From the NCBI RefSeq assembly GCF_001434295.1, contig NZ_AZFA01000004.1, positions 1-64,000 on the forward strand: DNA of 64,000 nt. Reading direction: 5' to 3'. Origin of the DNA: Companilactobacillus versmoldensis DSM 14857 = KCTC 3814. GTDB lineage: Bacteria; Bacillota; Bacilli; Lactobacillales; Lactobacillaceae. Under the pieces are notes generated by a model. The model saw only the letters and a list, made by a program, of their open reading frames with translations, had not been told where the DNA came from and searched no databases. The position numbers and the translations under genes were made by a program. Of this stretch, positions 1 to 7,683 are shown in pieces. The first letter of the stretch is position 1; every line of letters starts with the position of its first letter.

Positions 1-31
1 AAGCTCGGTACTTTAGTACCGCTGTAGTTCA

Positions 32-844
32 CTAAAGCTTTAAATTCCATGCCGGTATAGTGGTGCCTTTATACTGTTTCTTGATATTCTTAGCATTGGC
101 TTCAGATTGGTATGCTTTCACTACTTTCTTGTAAGTAGGATTATCTTTATTTTTCTTGTCTGTTGCGATCACATTGATCCAAGGTTTTGACTTCTTAGTT
201 ACCTTTTCTTTATAGATTACTTCATCTTCTGGCAAGTTGGCACTAGCAGCGATTGTATTATTGACCACTGCAGCTGATGCATCATCTAAGGAATGAGCCG
301 TTTGAGCTGCATCTAGTGGTGTGATAGTGATCTTCTTATTATATTTGGTAATATCTTTGACAGTCGGTAAAGCAGTCTTCTTTAATTCGATCAGACCAGC
401 TGATTCTAACAATTCCAAGGCCCGCCCTTCATTGGTTGCATCGTTAGGAAGGGTCACCTTATCACCAGATTTCAGTTCATCGATTGATTTTAATTTAGTC
501 GAATAAACTCTTAATGGTGCAATAAACGTTGTTCCAATCGAAACTAAATTAGTATTGTGAGCTTTGTTCCAATTATTCATGAAATAAATATGTTGGAAAG
601 AATTGATATCCAACTCTCCTTGAGCAAGTGACTGATTAGGTTGATTGAAATCATTGAATTCGACCAGTTTCAGATTGATACCTTGTTTCTTTAGCTTTTG
701 TTTAATAGGTTTCCAGATTGGATCATCAGAAGTCATGATCCCAATCTTGACCGTCTTTTCTGATGAGTTATTGCCACAACCAACTAAAACGAAAATAGAA
801 AAAATGGCGACTGCCACTAAAATAAAACCACGTAACTTTTTCAT
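32..844 (-). CDS. metQ: MetQ-type methionine ABC transporter substrate-binding lipoprotein
   Basis: This 270-residue protein is the extracellular binding component of a D/L-methionine ABC importer of the NlpA/MetQ family. The N-terminus is a lipoprotein signal with a hydrophobic core and the lipobox LVGC, so Cys23 would be lipidated. The body has the family pattern VKIGIMTSDDPIWKPI near the mature N-terminus and the DATNEGRALELLESAGLI segment. The start ATG follows a good ribosome binding site (AGGGAGGAAT). A methionine T-box leader lies directly upstream and supports the substrate call. The ATPase and permease genes are not in the window; they may lie beyond the left edge. Confidence 0.9.
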   Translation of the reverse strand: MKKLRGFILVAVAIFSIFVLVGCGNNSSEKTVKIGIMTSDDPIWKPIKQKLKKQGINLKLVEFNDFNQPNQSLAQGELDINSFQHIYFMNNWNKAHNTNLVSIGTTFIAPLRVYSTKLKSIDELKSGDKVTLPNDATNEGRALELLESAGLIELKKTALPTVKDITKYNKKITITPLDAAQTAHSLDDASAAVVNNTIAASANLPEDEVIYKEKVTKKSKPWINVIATDKKNKDNPTYKKVVKAYQSEANAKNIKKQYKGTTIPAWNLKL

Positions 845-876
845 GATATTCCTCCCTATTATCTAAATTTAAAACT

Positions 877-1165
877 AAAAAAGCCGCTCCTAAAGCAAAT
901 TTGATTGCTTTTAGAAGCGGCTTTACCCGCGGTACCATTCTAATTCTGGATAAACTTACACTTATCCACTTATCAACGTACGAAATATATACGCGTGTAC
1001 TTTAATGGGTACCAACCATTGCAACCTTATCCTTTCGGACTCAGCGCACCAATTACAGGTCATTTTCAACGAATATTTCAATCCTTCTCTCAGCATATGA
1101 AGGCTTTCTGTCTATCGATATTCGCTTACTTCCCCTGATCACCTTGTTTGGTAATTAGTTTTAAC
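877..1165 (-). promoter_or_regulatory. T-box leader of metQ, methionine specifier
   Basis: On the minus strand the leader carries the canonical T-box sequence AATGGTACCGCGGGT (940 to about 926), which pairs with the uncharged tRNA acceptor end. It is followed by a strong terminator hairpin (about 925 to 880, AAAGCCGCTTCTAAAAGC paired with its complement, then a T-run). The AGTAAG motif near 1130 and a stem made of CGAATAT/ATATTCG fit stem I. In the presumed specifier loop, the ATG at 1063-1061 is followed by A, in the context GAAAATGA, as expected for a methionine specifier. Uncharged tRNA-Met would favour antitermination and metQ expression. The outer boundaries are estimates. Confidence 0.88.
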
Positions 1166-1351
1166 TTTTATGATGGCTCAAATAATAAAGCCTAAAAACA
1201 AGCTTGTCAAGCAATTTATTAGTAAAATTCTTTTTTGATTAAATATTTCTAATGATGGAAAATAAGTTAAATTTGCTTTATAACAAGCTTTTTCCAGCGT
1301 TATAGCGGTTTGAAAATTAAAGTATTTTTCTCCCATATTTTTCTCAAAAAC

Positions 1352-1360
1352 TGGTATGAT
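1352..1360 (+). promoter_or_regulatory. extended -10 promoter of the 44-residue small gene
   Basis: TG-G-TATGAT matches an extended -10 element and lies about 40 bases upstream of the AGGAGGT ribosome binding site. No good -35 is visible 17 bases upstream, which is common for extended -10 promoters. Confidence 0.45.
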
Positions 1361-1406
1361 GAACCTGTAATATAAATTGATTCTTGATACCTTAGGAGGT
1401 AACTAG

Positions 1407-1541
1407 ATGAGTAAAAAATTCATCCAATTTTTTCTCAATCATTTTCGATCAATCAATTCTCCACTATCGGCGGTTTATATTTCACATCAGATTACTATTA
1501 TCAAGAATGCTCAACCAACTTTTAAAAAGGAGCCTCCCTGA
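1407..1541 (+). CDS. small 44-residue protein, free-standing small gene
   Basis: I do not recognise this protein. It starts MSKKFIQFFLNHF, is basic with few acidic residues, has no clear membrane helix and ends KKEPP. The evidence that it is real is its gene architecture: an extended -10 (TGGTATGAT, 1352-1360), a strong AGGAGGT ribosome binding site at 1395-1401, an ATG six bases later, and a hairpin terminator at 1588-1619. It stands alone on the plus strand between two minus-strand genes. It could instead be a leader peptide or a dual-function RNA. Function unknown. Confidence 0.5.
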   Translation: MSKKFIQFFLNHFRSINSPLSAVYISHQITIIKNAQPTFKKEPP

Positions 1542-1587
1542 AACATTTATCATAAATTAAGCAATTTTAATTAATAAAAATTTTTTC

Positions 1588-1619
1588 CAGAGCCTGCCAC
1601 GATGTTGGTGGGCTCTTTT
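1588..1619 (+). terminator. terminator after the 44-residue small gene
   Basis: AGAGCC-TGCCA pairs with TGGTGGGCTCT across a short loop and is followed by TTTT. The T-run is short. Confidence 0.6.
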
Positions 1620-1624
1620 GATAC

Positions 1625-1661
1625 AAAAAAAACTTCAAACGAGTTTTTCTCGCTTGAAGTT
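1625..1661 (-). terminator. terminator of the LysM/3D gene
   Basis: On the minus strand AACTTCAAGCGAG pairs with CTCGTTTGAAGTT, followed by a run of eight T. It sits just past the stop codon at 1689. Confidence 0.85.
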
Positions 1662-1688
1662 ATTTCATGATTCATATTTTATTGTAGA

Positions 1689-2486
1689 TTAGCCCACTAC
1701 TTCAACAGATGCTGTTGTAACACCGTATGAAGGGATACTTGCGTTAGGCATAGCAACGTCTAATTGGTTAGGGTTGCTGTTAGCAAATGTTCCTGTATCA
1801 TTAACAGTTCTATACATTACAGTACCGTCTGATAGAGTAATCTTAAGTTGTGTTCCCTTAGGGAAGACAGATAAGTTAGCGGCAACACCAGAATAACCCA
1901 TGTTTGAACCTAATACAGCTGGATCATAGAAACTGATCTTATATTGACCAGCTGACTGTGTTGAAGCTGATGATTGAGTGTTTTGTGTAGCTGTTTGTGT
2001 TGCAGCTTGTGTATTTTGTTGTTGTGTTGCTTGGGCTTGTTGTTGTGAAGCCTGTGCTTGTTGCTGTTGTGCTTGGGCTTGTTGTGCTTGTTTTTGTGCT
2101 TGGGCTTGTTGTTCTTGTTGAGCCTGTGCTTGTTGTTCTTGTTGAGCCTGTGCTTGTTGTTGTGAAGCTTGGGCTTGTTCTTGTTGTGCTTGTGTATTTT
2201 GTTGTTGTGTTGCTGTTGTATTTTGTGCAGCAGCGTTAGATGTAGGCAATGTGATTGTCTCACCAGGGAAGATCAAATCGAATCCGCCAACTTGGCGACC
2301 GTTTGCTTGTTCCAAGGCTGCAACTGAAACACCGTTTGCTTCAGCAATGCTCTTGTATGAGTCACCGGCAACAACAGATACATGACTGCTATCCAATGTT
2401 GTGGCAGCTTGAGAAGTACTTGTCTTAATTCCGAAGGCTGTTAAAGCCATGGCACTTACAAATGCTAGTGATAATACTTTTTTCAT
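1689..2486 (-). CDS. secreted LysM protein with Q/A-rich linker and C-terminal 3D-like domain
   Basis: This 265-residue protein has a signal peptide ending near SQA-ATT (residue 28), one LysM peptidoglycan-binding domain (about 36-80, GDSYKSIAEANGVS), a low-complexity linker of repeated QAQQ/QQAQA units (about 85-175) and a C-terminal domain (about 181-265). The C-terminal domain carries VNDTG and LDVAMP, the aspartate pattern of 3D/double-psi beta-barrel domains. Such proteins bind or trim peptidoglycan outside the cell. Whether it has lytic transglycosylase activity cannot be told from sequence. An extended -10 (TGTTATAGT on the minus strand near 2545) and an inverted repeat lie upstream. 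Confidence 0.85.
   Translation of the reverse strand: MKKVLSLAFVSAMALTAFGIKTSTSQAATTLDSSHVSVVAGDSYKSIAEANGVSVAALEQANGRQVGGFDLIFPGETITLPTSNAAAQNTTATQQQNTQAQQEQAQASQQQAQAQQEQQAQAQQEQQAQAQKQAQQAQAQQQQAQASQQQAQATQQQNTQAATQTATQNTQSSASTQSAGQYKISFYDPAVLGSNMGYSGVAANLSVFPKGTQLKITLSDGTVMYRTVNDTGTFANSNPNQLDVAMPNASIPSYGVTTASVEVVG
2020..2240. repeat. low-complexity CAA/GCA-type coding repeat
   Basis: Tandem imperfect units encode the Gln/Ala-rich linker of the LysM protein. On the plus strand it reads as repeats of TTGTTGTTGTG and CTTGTTGAGCCTGTG. Such arrays expand and contract easily, so linker length may vary between strains. Confidence 0.8.
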
Positions 2487-2556
2487 AAATTTAATACATC
2501 CTTACTTTTTAAAAGTTTAGCTCTTATCGCTATGTGAAGTACTATAACAGGTTAAT

Positions 2557-2605
2557 GTTACATAACCACTCCATGAAAATTACATTTTCAGCTTTTTATG
2601 TAACC
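2557..2605. promoter_or_regulatory. inverted repeat GTTACATAA/TTATGTAAC upstream of the LysM gene
   Basis: Nine-base arms at 2557-2565 and 2596-2604 are separated by 30 bases in the spacer between the LysM gene and the divergent YitT gene. The TGTAAC/TGTAAT words recall WalR boxes, but the spacing does not match the TGTWAH-N5-TGTWAH consensus, so the regulator is unknown. Confidence 0.35.
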
Positions 2606-2675
2606 TCGGTAATATTATCGTAATATTTTTATATAAATAGTTAATTAAAGCCCAACTAGTCAACCATCATCAAAA

Positions 2676-2705
2676 TTGCTCGGTCTCTGAAAAAGATGGT
2701 ATATT
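2676..2705 (+). promoter_or_regulatory. promoter of the YitT-type gene
   Basis: TTGCTC (2676-2681), an 18-base spacer and an extended -10 TGGTATATT (2697-2705). The predicted start of transcription coincides with the ATG at 2713, so the mRNA would be leaderless. Confidence 0.5.
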
Positions 2706-2712
2706 TAATAAT

Positions 2713-3312
2713 ATGAATAAAAAAAGTTTGAAAAATTTCGAAAAAGTTCTTTTAATGCTGGTTTCTCTTGAATTGATTGCCCTGAGTATCAATCTTTTCT
2801 TTGAACCAAGTAATGTTGCTGCAGGTGGTGCCACCGGTGTCGCTATCCTATTATTTGAAGGATTCAACATTCCCACCTATTGGTCAGTCTTTTCTATTAA
2901 CATAGTAATGTTGATTGTTTCTTACTTCTTTTTAGAAAAAATTACTACCATAAAACTGACTTTTGGAAGTTTTGTCCTACCACTATTACTTTTTATCACT
3001 CCCGTCGTCGATTTAGTGTCCCAAATCTTTCTATCAATAGTAATAGGAAGTATTATCTTCGGAATCGGGCTAGCAATCCTCTATACTTTGAATATGTCCA
3101 GTGGCGGGACAACAGTTCCACCACTGATCCTCCACAAAAATTTCGGCATCGAACGATACATCAGCCTGTTCATAATCGACGGGATTGTTTGTATTGGAAA
3201 TATCTTTGTGACCGGCTGGCTTTCTTTTGGTTTAGCGGTACTGTCAATTGCTATTTCTAGTGTCGTTATTAAAATCTGTACTATTATAGAAGACAAATAT
3301 TTAAACTTTTAA
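2713..3312 (+). CDS. YitT-family integral membrane protein, short form
   Basis: The 199-residue protein is made of five to six hydrophobic segments and carries the YitT patterns FFEPSNVAAGGATGVAIL near the N-terminus and SSGGTTVPPLIL in the middle. Full-length YitT proteins of about 280 residues end in a soluble DUF2179 domain, which is absent here. The molecular role of the family is not settled. There is no recognisable ribosome binding site before the ATG; a promoter ends about eight bases before it, so translation of a leaderless transcript is likely. A terminator follows. Confidence 0.75.
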   Translation: MNKKSLKNFEKVLLMLVSLELIALSINLFFEPSNVAAGGATGVAILLFEGFNIPTYWSVFSINIVMLIVSYFFLEKITTIKLTFGSFVLPLLLFITPVVDLVSQIFLSIVIGSIIFGIGLAILYTLNMSSGGTTVPPLILHKNFGIERYISLFIIDGIVCIGNIFVTGWLSFGLAVLSIAISSVVIKICTIIEDKYLNF

Positions 3313-3352
3313 AAAAATCCTCAGTTTGATGTGAAATCAACTGAGGATTTTC
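3313..3352 (+). terminator. terminator after the YitT-type gene
   Basis: AAATCCTCAGTT pairs with AACTGAGGATTT. It is flanked by A and T runs and could act in both directions. Confidence 0.8.
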
Positions 3353-3380
3353 CAAAATCTACTATATAAAGGTAAGACTG

Positions 3381-3407
3381 TTGCGAAATATTAATTTACG
3401 GTATAAT
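3381..3407 (+). promoter_or_regulatory. ssrA promoter
   Basis: A consensus -10 TATAAT lies at 3402-3407 with TTGCGA at 3381-3386. The spacing is short (15 bases); TGTTGC two bases earlier gives 17. The start of mature tmRNA is 42 bases after the -10. Confidence 0.55.
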
Positions 3408-3448
3408 ATAAGTATTCCGGGGAACTTCCCGGTTATCAAAGAATATCT

Positions 3449-3810
3449 GGGGATGTTCTGGATTCGACATGTGTAATAGCGTGTGGGCTGCACTTCGTTT
3501 ATATGTTTCGTAAAAACATTCAGTTTATTATAACTGCAAAAAATAATAATTCATACGCATTAGCTGCTTAATAACAGTCTAGGCGTGATCCAACCTGACT
3601 TCGCCCAAGGGTCAGAATTGGGGCTCAAATTAATTGGGCTACGTTTAGCTATCACTTCTGAATAGTTAAAAAGAGATTTATCAGAATAGTCATTATGGTT
3701 TGCCTGGTTGTGCGGCGCTCATGATGGCGAAACTTCAAATAGCATAACTATGAGTGTAGAAGCTTACATAGCATTATGCCTGGACAGGGGTTCGATTCCC
3801 CTCATCTCCA
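3449..3810 (+). ncRNA. ssrA: transfer-messenger RNA
   Basis: The RNA begins GGGGATGTTCTGGATTCGAC and ends in a T-arm (GGGGTTCGATTCCCC) and acceptor strand CATCTCCA that pairs with the 5' end, including one G-U pair. The resume ORF at 3536-3571 encodes AKNNNSYALAA and stops with TAA, so the tag added to stalled proteins would be (A)AKNNNSYALAA, typical of lactobacilli. The 3' CCA is not encoded beyond the discriminator base. With SmpB it rescues stalled ribosomes and marks products for proteolysis. Confidence 0.97.
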
Positions 3811-3815
3811 TAAAA

Positions 3816-3866
3816 TAAGGCGAGTATGATCGAGATTTAAAATCTTGATTGTACTCGCCTTTTTAT
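3816..3866 (+). terminator. ssrA terminator
   Basis: A long stem, AAGGCGAGTA paired with TACTCGCCTT and extended by ATCGAGAT/ATCTTGAT, followed by TTTTTA. Confidence 0.85.
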
Positions 3867-3940
3867 TTTCATAATTTTATTGAAAAGTATTAATTTACCT
3901 AGCAACTTTTCTGTAAGTAACATTTTTTATTGTCGATGAT

Positions 3941-3973
3941 AAAAAAACATCCCCAATACAAATGGGAATGTTT
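3941..3973 (-). terminator. terminator of the phosphatase/LamG gene
   Basis: On the minus strand AACATTCCCA pairs with TGGGGATGTT, followed by a T-run. Confidence 0.75.
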
Positions 3974-4013
3974 ATTCTTGTCATCAAAAATATAACCAAT
4001 CAAAATTAGAATC

Positions 4014-6569
4014 TTAATCTTTACCATCATGTGTGGTGGCACCATTATCATTGTCCAAATCTACTAAGACTTCTGTCCCATCGGTTATCGCAGCCATTGC
4101 TTCTTTAATTGAAACTTTTTCTGGATTCTGAGTTTCAGAATGTTTTAACTTGATGGTTGCCAAACGGCCAGTAAATTGGTGCTTGGAAGTCACTGTTAAT
4201 TTCAATACACCGTTTTCGATTTTCTTACGCAGAATTCTGGCACCTTTAACGGTTCTAATGCTTCTGATACTGTGTCCTTTCAAATCAATTCTCATATCAA
4301 ATGACTTGATACCGCGTTTCTTCAAGTTTGTTAATCCAAGCTGAACAGTGTCACCTTGATCCTTTATCTGAATAGTTTCAACATCACGTTTCTTCTTAGA
4401 TAACTCTGATTGACTCAAGAAAGCAGAGTTATCGAAGACTTTACTATCGACCATATGTGGAGCGTTCGGTACTTGTAAGGCATTCAATACTAGAGCGGTA
4501 ATATCAGAATTACTGCCCCCATGCAGGCGACGTCCGCTATCGACCGTTTCCCCACCCATGGCAATAAAGATATTTCGATTGGGATTATTATTGGCACCAT
4601 GGTTCATTCCTGCACCGCCGTGATCAGAATTTGCAATCACCAAAGTATCGTGGATATGACCAGTGGCTTCTAGTTTATCCATTACTTTTTTAAACAGTTG
4701 ATCGTATTGATAATATTGTTTCCAATAATTATTGTTATACCAACCTTTTGTATGTCCAGTATGGTCCATGAAATCACTTTGCATATAGACCATAGACGTA
4801 TTTTTAAAATCATCTGTCCCAATGTAATCAGCTACGTCATCGAATGATTTCAATGACTCAGATTGTTTGGTTTTAACTGCAGCATCGGGTTCAACAATAC
4901 CATTAACGATTGCTCCCCACTCAGCAAACGCTGCCGTTTGTTGAGTCGGATTGTTTTTTTGTAAAACCTTAAAAACAGAGGGGAATAACGGATCACCTTT
5001 TCCAAAATCAGCAAAATACTGTTGTCCCATGGTTGCATTAGTCCCGCGATATTCCTGAGGTAAAGTTGCCCATGGTCGACCATGTAACATCGAAATATAG
5101 TTCTGGGCTGAAATTGCTGGCTTAACAGATTTTGCTGTTGTGCTCATAGCAAATTGTTTATTGAACAAGTCCATCGTATATTTGTTTTGACGTTTTTTCA
5201 TTAAATATGGATTTTTAGTCCAGATAGGCACCCCAATCCCCATATCATAAAAAATTCCATTTGGATCCCATGGATCACCACCACCATCAGTTGTTAATAC
5301 GATGACATGCTTATATGGTTTAATTTCAGCTTTAACATCTACAATTAAAGGTGATCCTAGTTGGATTTCACCTGATTGACCGATTTGTTCAAAATGAATA
5401 TCTGCTTGGCCGGTGGCATTCTCTTTTGCGCGTAAATTGATCCGTCCCAAACTAGTCTTTGCGTAATAAATGAAATCAGCATTTGATAGTTTGGCAGATG
5501 ATGTGATTCTTATCCTTCCGTCGGAAACTTTTTCAATCGTAGTTTTGTCGTTCCCCAGTTTACGTTCTGAATCAATATACTCAAACTGATTTGGATTATA
5601 AACAACGTCAATGGATAATTTTTGGGAATTATCAGCTTTTAATTGTCGAGCATGAACATTCAATCCGTATGTTGCTCCTGCAGCGATTTGCTTAGGACCA
5701 ACCAACTGCGTCTCCATCGTTTGCTCAACGTGGTCAGATTTGTGCTGGTCATTATGAGCACTTTGACTTAATTGTAAAATTTGGTCTGCGTTCAAGGCTT
5801 GAGAATATAATCGAGCTGATTTTATTTTACCTTTCATTTCTGACTGAACATGTGAACCAGGTAAAGCATCCCCACCTAAAACAAGGTCCTTAGTATTTTC
5901 GGCAAATTTCAAGTCACCGTTCATTTTTACGGATTGAACAAGTTTGCCATCCAAATATAGATTAGCTGTTTTATTCTTATCAATAACCCCAACTGCATGA
6001 ACCCATTGTCCAGTTTTTAACTTACCAGAAGGCTTTTTATAATTTTGACTATCATGTGCAAAAAAGATCACCTCACCATGTTGAACACCGAGACCAAAGC
6101 CACCATATTGTTGACTAGAAAAAATTTCGTGCTCGTTATCGACGTCCATATTTGGATCGTATTTAAAATATGCCTCGATTGTTAGTTCTTTCTTTATCTG
6201 ATCTTGTTGACTATCTGACAATACTGTATAGAAAGCCGATTTACCATCGAGATTTAAGACATCACCATTCATCTCGTCATCGGTTGTGATAGCAGGCTTC
6301 CCCGTTGGATTCCATTGATTCTGACTTTTTGAGTCTGTTAGTTTATTATTTTTAATACCTAGATTGATAAAAGCTGTCTGTGAAATATTAGTAGTATCTT
6401 CTGATGTTTGAACAGACTTCGAGGACAAATCCTGTGAAGACGAATTAAAGTTAGTAAGAGTTTGTTCAGTTGCTTTAGATTCAGGCGTTACTGCGGCAAT
6501 GGCCGGAGTTACCGTCGTCGTTAAGGTTGCTGTACAAAGTAATATAGTCGTTAAAATACGAGGCTTCAT
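4014..6569 (-). CDS. secreted alkaline-phosphatase-superfamily protein with LamG and cohesin-like domains
   Basis: I chose the ATG at 6569 (MKPRIL, 851 residues): GGAG lies 11 bases before it, while an upstream GTG overlaps that site. A signal peptide ends near PAIAA. Next come a Ser/Thr-rich stretch, a LamG/concanavalin-like lectin domain (about 85-255, with GKSAFY and NLYLDGKLVQSVKM), a beta-rich cohesin-like module (about 270-400) and a catalytic domain of the alkaline phosphatase superfamily (about 410-690). The last shows metal-ligand patterns TTDGGGDP, SDFMDHTGH and SDHGGAGMNHG, as in phosphodiesterases and sulfatases. About 110 further beta-rich residues follow, without an LPXTG anchor. 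The substrate is unknown. It has its own terminator and stands alone. Confidence 0.75.
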   Translation of the reverse strand: MKPRILTTILLCTATLTTTVTPAIAAVTPESKATEQTLTNFNSSSQDLSSKSVQTSEDTTNISQTAFINLGIKNNKLTDSKSQNQWNPTGKPAITTDDEMNGDVLNLDGKSAFYTVLSDSQQDQIKKELTIEAYFKYDPNMDVDNEHEIFSSQQYGGFGLGVQHGEVIFFAHDSQNYKKPSGKLKTGQWVHAVGVIDKNKTANLYLDGKLVQSVKMNGDLKFAENTKDLVLGGDALPGSHVQSEMKGKIKSARLYSQALNADQILQLSQSAHNDQHKSDHVEQTMETQLVGPKQIAAGATYGLNVHARQLKADNSQKLSIDVVYNPNQFEYIDSERKLGNDKTTIEKVSDGRIRITSSAKLSNADFIYYAKTSLGRINLRAKENATGQADIHFEQIGQSGEIQLGSPLIVDVKAEIKPYKHVIVLTTDGGGDPWDPNGIFYDMGIGVPIWTKNPYLMKKRQNKYTMDLFNKQFAMSTTAKSVKPAISAQNYISMLHGRPWATLPQEYRGTNATMGQQYFADFGKGDPLFPSVFKVLQKNNPTQQTAAFAEWGAIVNGIVEPDAAVKTKQSESLKSFDDVADYIGTDDFKNTSMVYMQSDFMDHTGHTKGWYNNNYWKQYYQYDQLFKKVMDKLEATGHIHDTLVIANSDHGGAGMNHGANNNPNRNIFIAMGGETVDSGRRLHGGSNSDITALVLNALQVPNAPHMVDSKVFDNSAFLSQSELSKKKRDVETIQIKDQGDTVQLGLTNLKKRGIKSFDMRIDLKGHSIRSIRTVKGARILRKKIENGVLKLTVTSKHQFTGRLATIKLKHSETQNPEKVSIKEAMAAITDGTEVLVDLDNDNGATTHDGKD

Positions 6570-6848
6570 TAAAATTATCACTCCAAAATTTTATTACAAA
6601 TCATTTGAACAGTACGTAATTGATTTATATTTACGCAAGTTTCAATAGCTGTTAAATCTTTAAACAAAGCTAATTAGCATTGGTCAATCTTTTAGGATCA
6701 TTAAATTTAATTTTTATAATACAATTTCTAACTTTTACATTCATTTAAATTATCCAAATGTGAATCAGACTTGAAAATTTTCTCGGACAGATTATTGATC
6801 TAATAAAAAAGGCATCAAAACAATCCCCCTGCAACTTACAATATGGTT

Positions 6849-6923
6849 TCAATCTTGAATGACATCAATATCCATAGACTTAATCTGTTTACTCACATAG
6901 TTTGGACAATTTGAATTTTGCAT
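6849..6923 (-). CDS. candidate 24-residue small ORF
   Basis: The ATG at 6923 follows AGGGGGGAAT, the same G-rich ribosome binding site type that precedes the glycosyltransferase and Ig-like genes to the right. The peptide begins MQNSNCPNY and ends DIDVIQD. I do not recognise it. It may be a peptide gene or the 5' stub of a lost gene. Confidence 0.3.
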   Translation of the reverse strand: MQNSNCPNYVSKQIKSMDIDVIQD

Positions 6924-7326
6924 ATTCCCCCCTAAATTCTTCAATAATTTAAATTTATCATCGTGACAATCGAATTAAAAATTTAAATTTTAGTGAAATA
7001 TATAAATTAAAAAAATAAGTTTCTTTTTAACAACAAAATTTAAAATATGGGAATTATTAAATCCGTGTGCTTTATATAATGAAAGCGTCTAACATAAATA
7101 AAATGTAAAATAACAAAACCGTTGATAGTGATTATTCAGAAATATAATATTTATAAAGTATATAAACATACAATGTTTAGTTATATGAAAAGACGTTTTT
7201 TGAAATAATTATTGTAGCTAAAGACTTCGGAATTTTTGGTTATAACATTGGTTATAAACGTCTATATGAATAAATTTATTAAAGTTGGATCTTAAATATA
7301 TAGCACAACGAATTAAATTTAAGACA

Positions 7327-7361
7327 TAAAAAACGTCACCTAATAATATTAGGTGACGTTT
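7327..7361 (-). terminator. orphan terminator in the gene-poor region
   Basis: AACGTCACCTAAT pairs with ATTAGGTGACGTT, and on the minus strand a run of six T follows. No sizeable gene lies immediately upstream, which suggests that one was lost or that a small transcript ends here. Confidence 0.75.
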
Positions 7362-7471
7362 CTCTGTAGATATTTAACGTTCATATCAAGTACAAAACAG
7401 GCAAGCCTACAATTCGTCATAGTAACTAAAGCTTACTATTACAAAAATTAATCTAAGGAAAATTCCTGACT

Positions 7472-7555
7472 TTAACGGGCATCAATCATCAATATTTCTA
7501 ATCGTCCATCCAAAAGCTTTGCAATATGAGTTTTCGACTGACCTTTATCCATCAT
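7472..7555 (-). pseudogene. possible fragment of a DNA-binding helix-turn-helix gene
   Basis: The 27-codon ORF reads MMDKGQSKTHIAKLLDGRLE. The GQSKTHIAKLL part resembles helix-turn-helix starts in resolvases and transposases. There is no clear ribosome binding site and the frame closes soon after. I treat it as a remnant; the call rests on motif resemblance only. Confidence 0.25.
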
Positions 7556-7633
7556 AAAGTTAATAGATTAATTTTGATTGATTAATTTGAAAATTTTTAC
7601 TATTAAGAAACGAGTTAGCTTAAAAATATTCCA

Positions 7634-7674
7634 TAAAAAAACGATCACTTGTTGATTATTACAAGTGATTGTTT
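7634..7674 (-). terminator. terminator of the GT2 glycosyltransferase gene
   Basis: On the minus strand AACAATCACTTGT pairs with ACAAGTGATCGTT, followed by TTTTTT. Confidence 0.85.
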
Positions 7675-7683
7675 AGAATATCA

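Larger units (their letters stand above)
6590..7683. other. gene-poor AT-rich region with small ORFs and likely remnants
   Basis: About 1.1 kb with no substantial ORF on either strand. It holds a 24-codon ORF with a G-rich ribosome binding site (6849-6923), a 27-codon ORF resembling a helix-turn-helix fragment (7472-7555), two minus-strand terminators (7327-7361, 7634-7674) and a plus-strand TATAAT at 7075-7080. A short open stretch on the plus strand around 7200-7275 contains IIIVAKDFGIFGYNIGY but has no start codon. This looks like a site of gene loss. Confidence 0.5.

Noticed and set aside
6-21. Hairpin CGGTAC-TTTA-GTACCG left of metQ
   Set aside because: It lacks a T-run on either strand and is cut off from its left context, so I cannot call it a terminator or operator.
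1910-2263. 117-codon frame on the minus strand and 80-codon frame on the plus strand over the LysM linker
   Set aside because: Both are alternative readings of the Gln/Ala repeat; their composition (His/Asn/Lys or Val/Leu only) is an artefact of the repeat.
7195-7275. Open stretch with IIIVAKDFGIFGYNIGY on the plus strand
   Set aside because: It has no start codon or ribosome binding site, and only about 30 codons are open. It may be a relic, but it cannot be supported as a gene.
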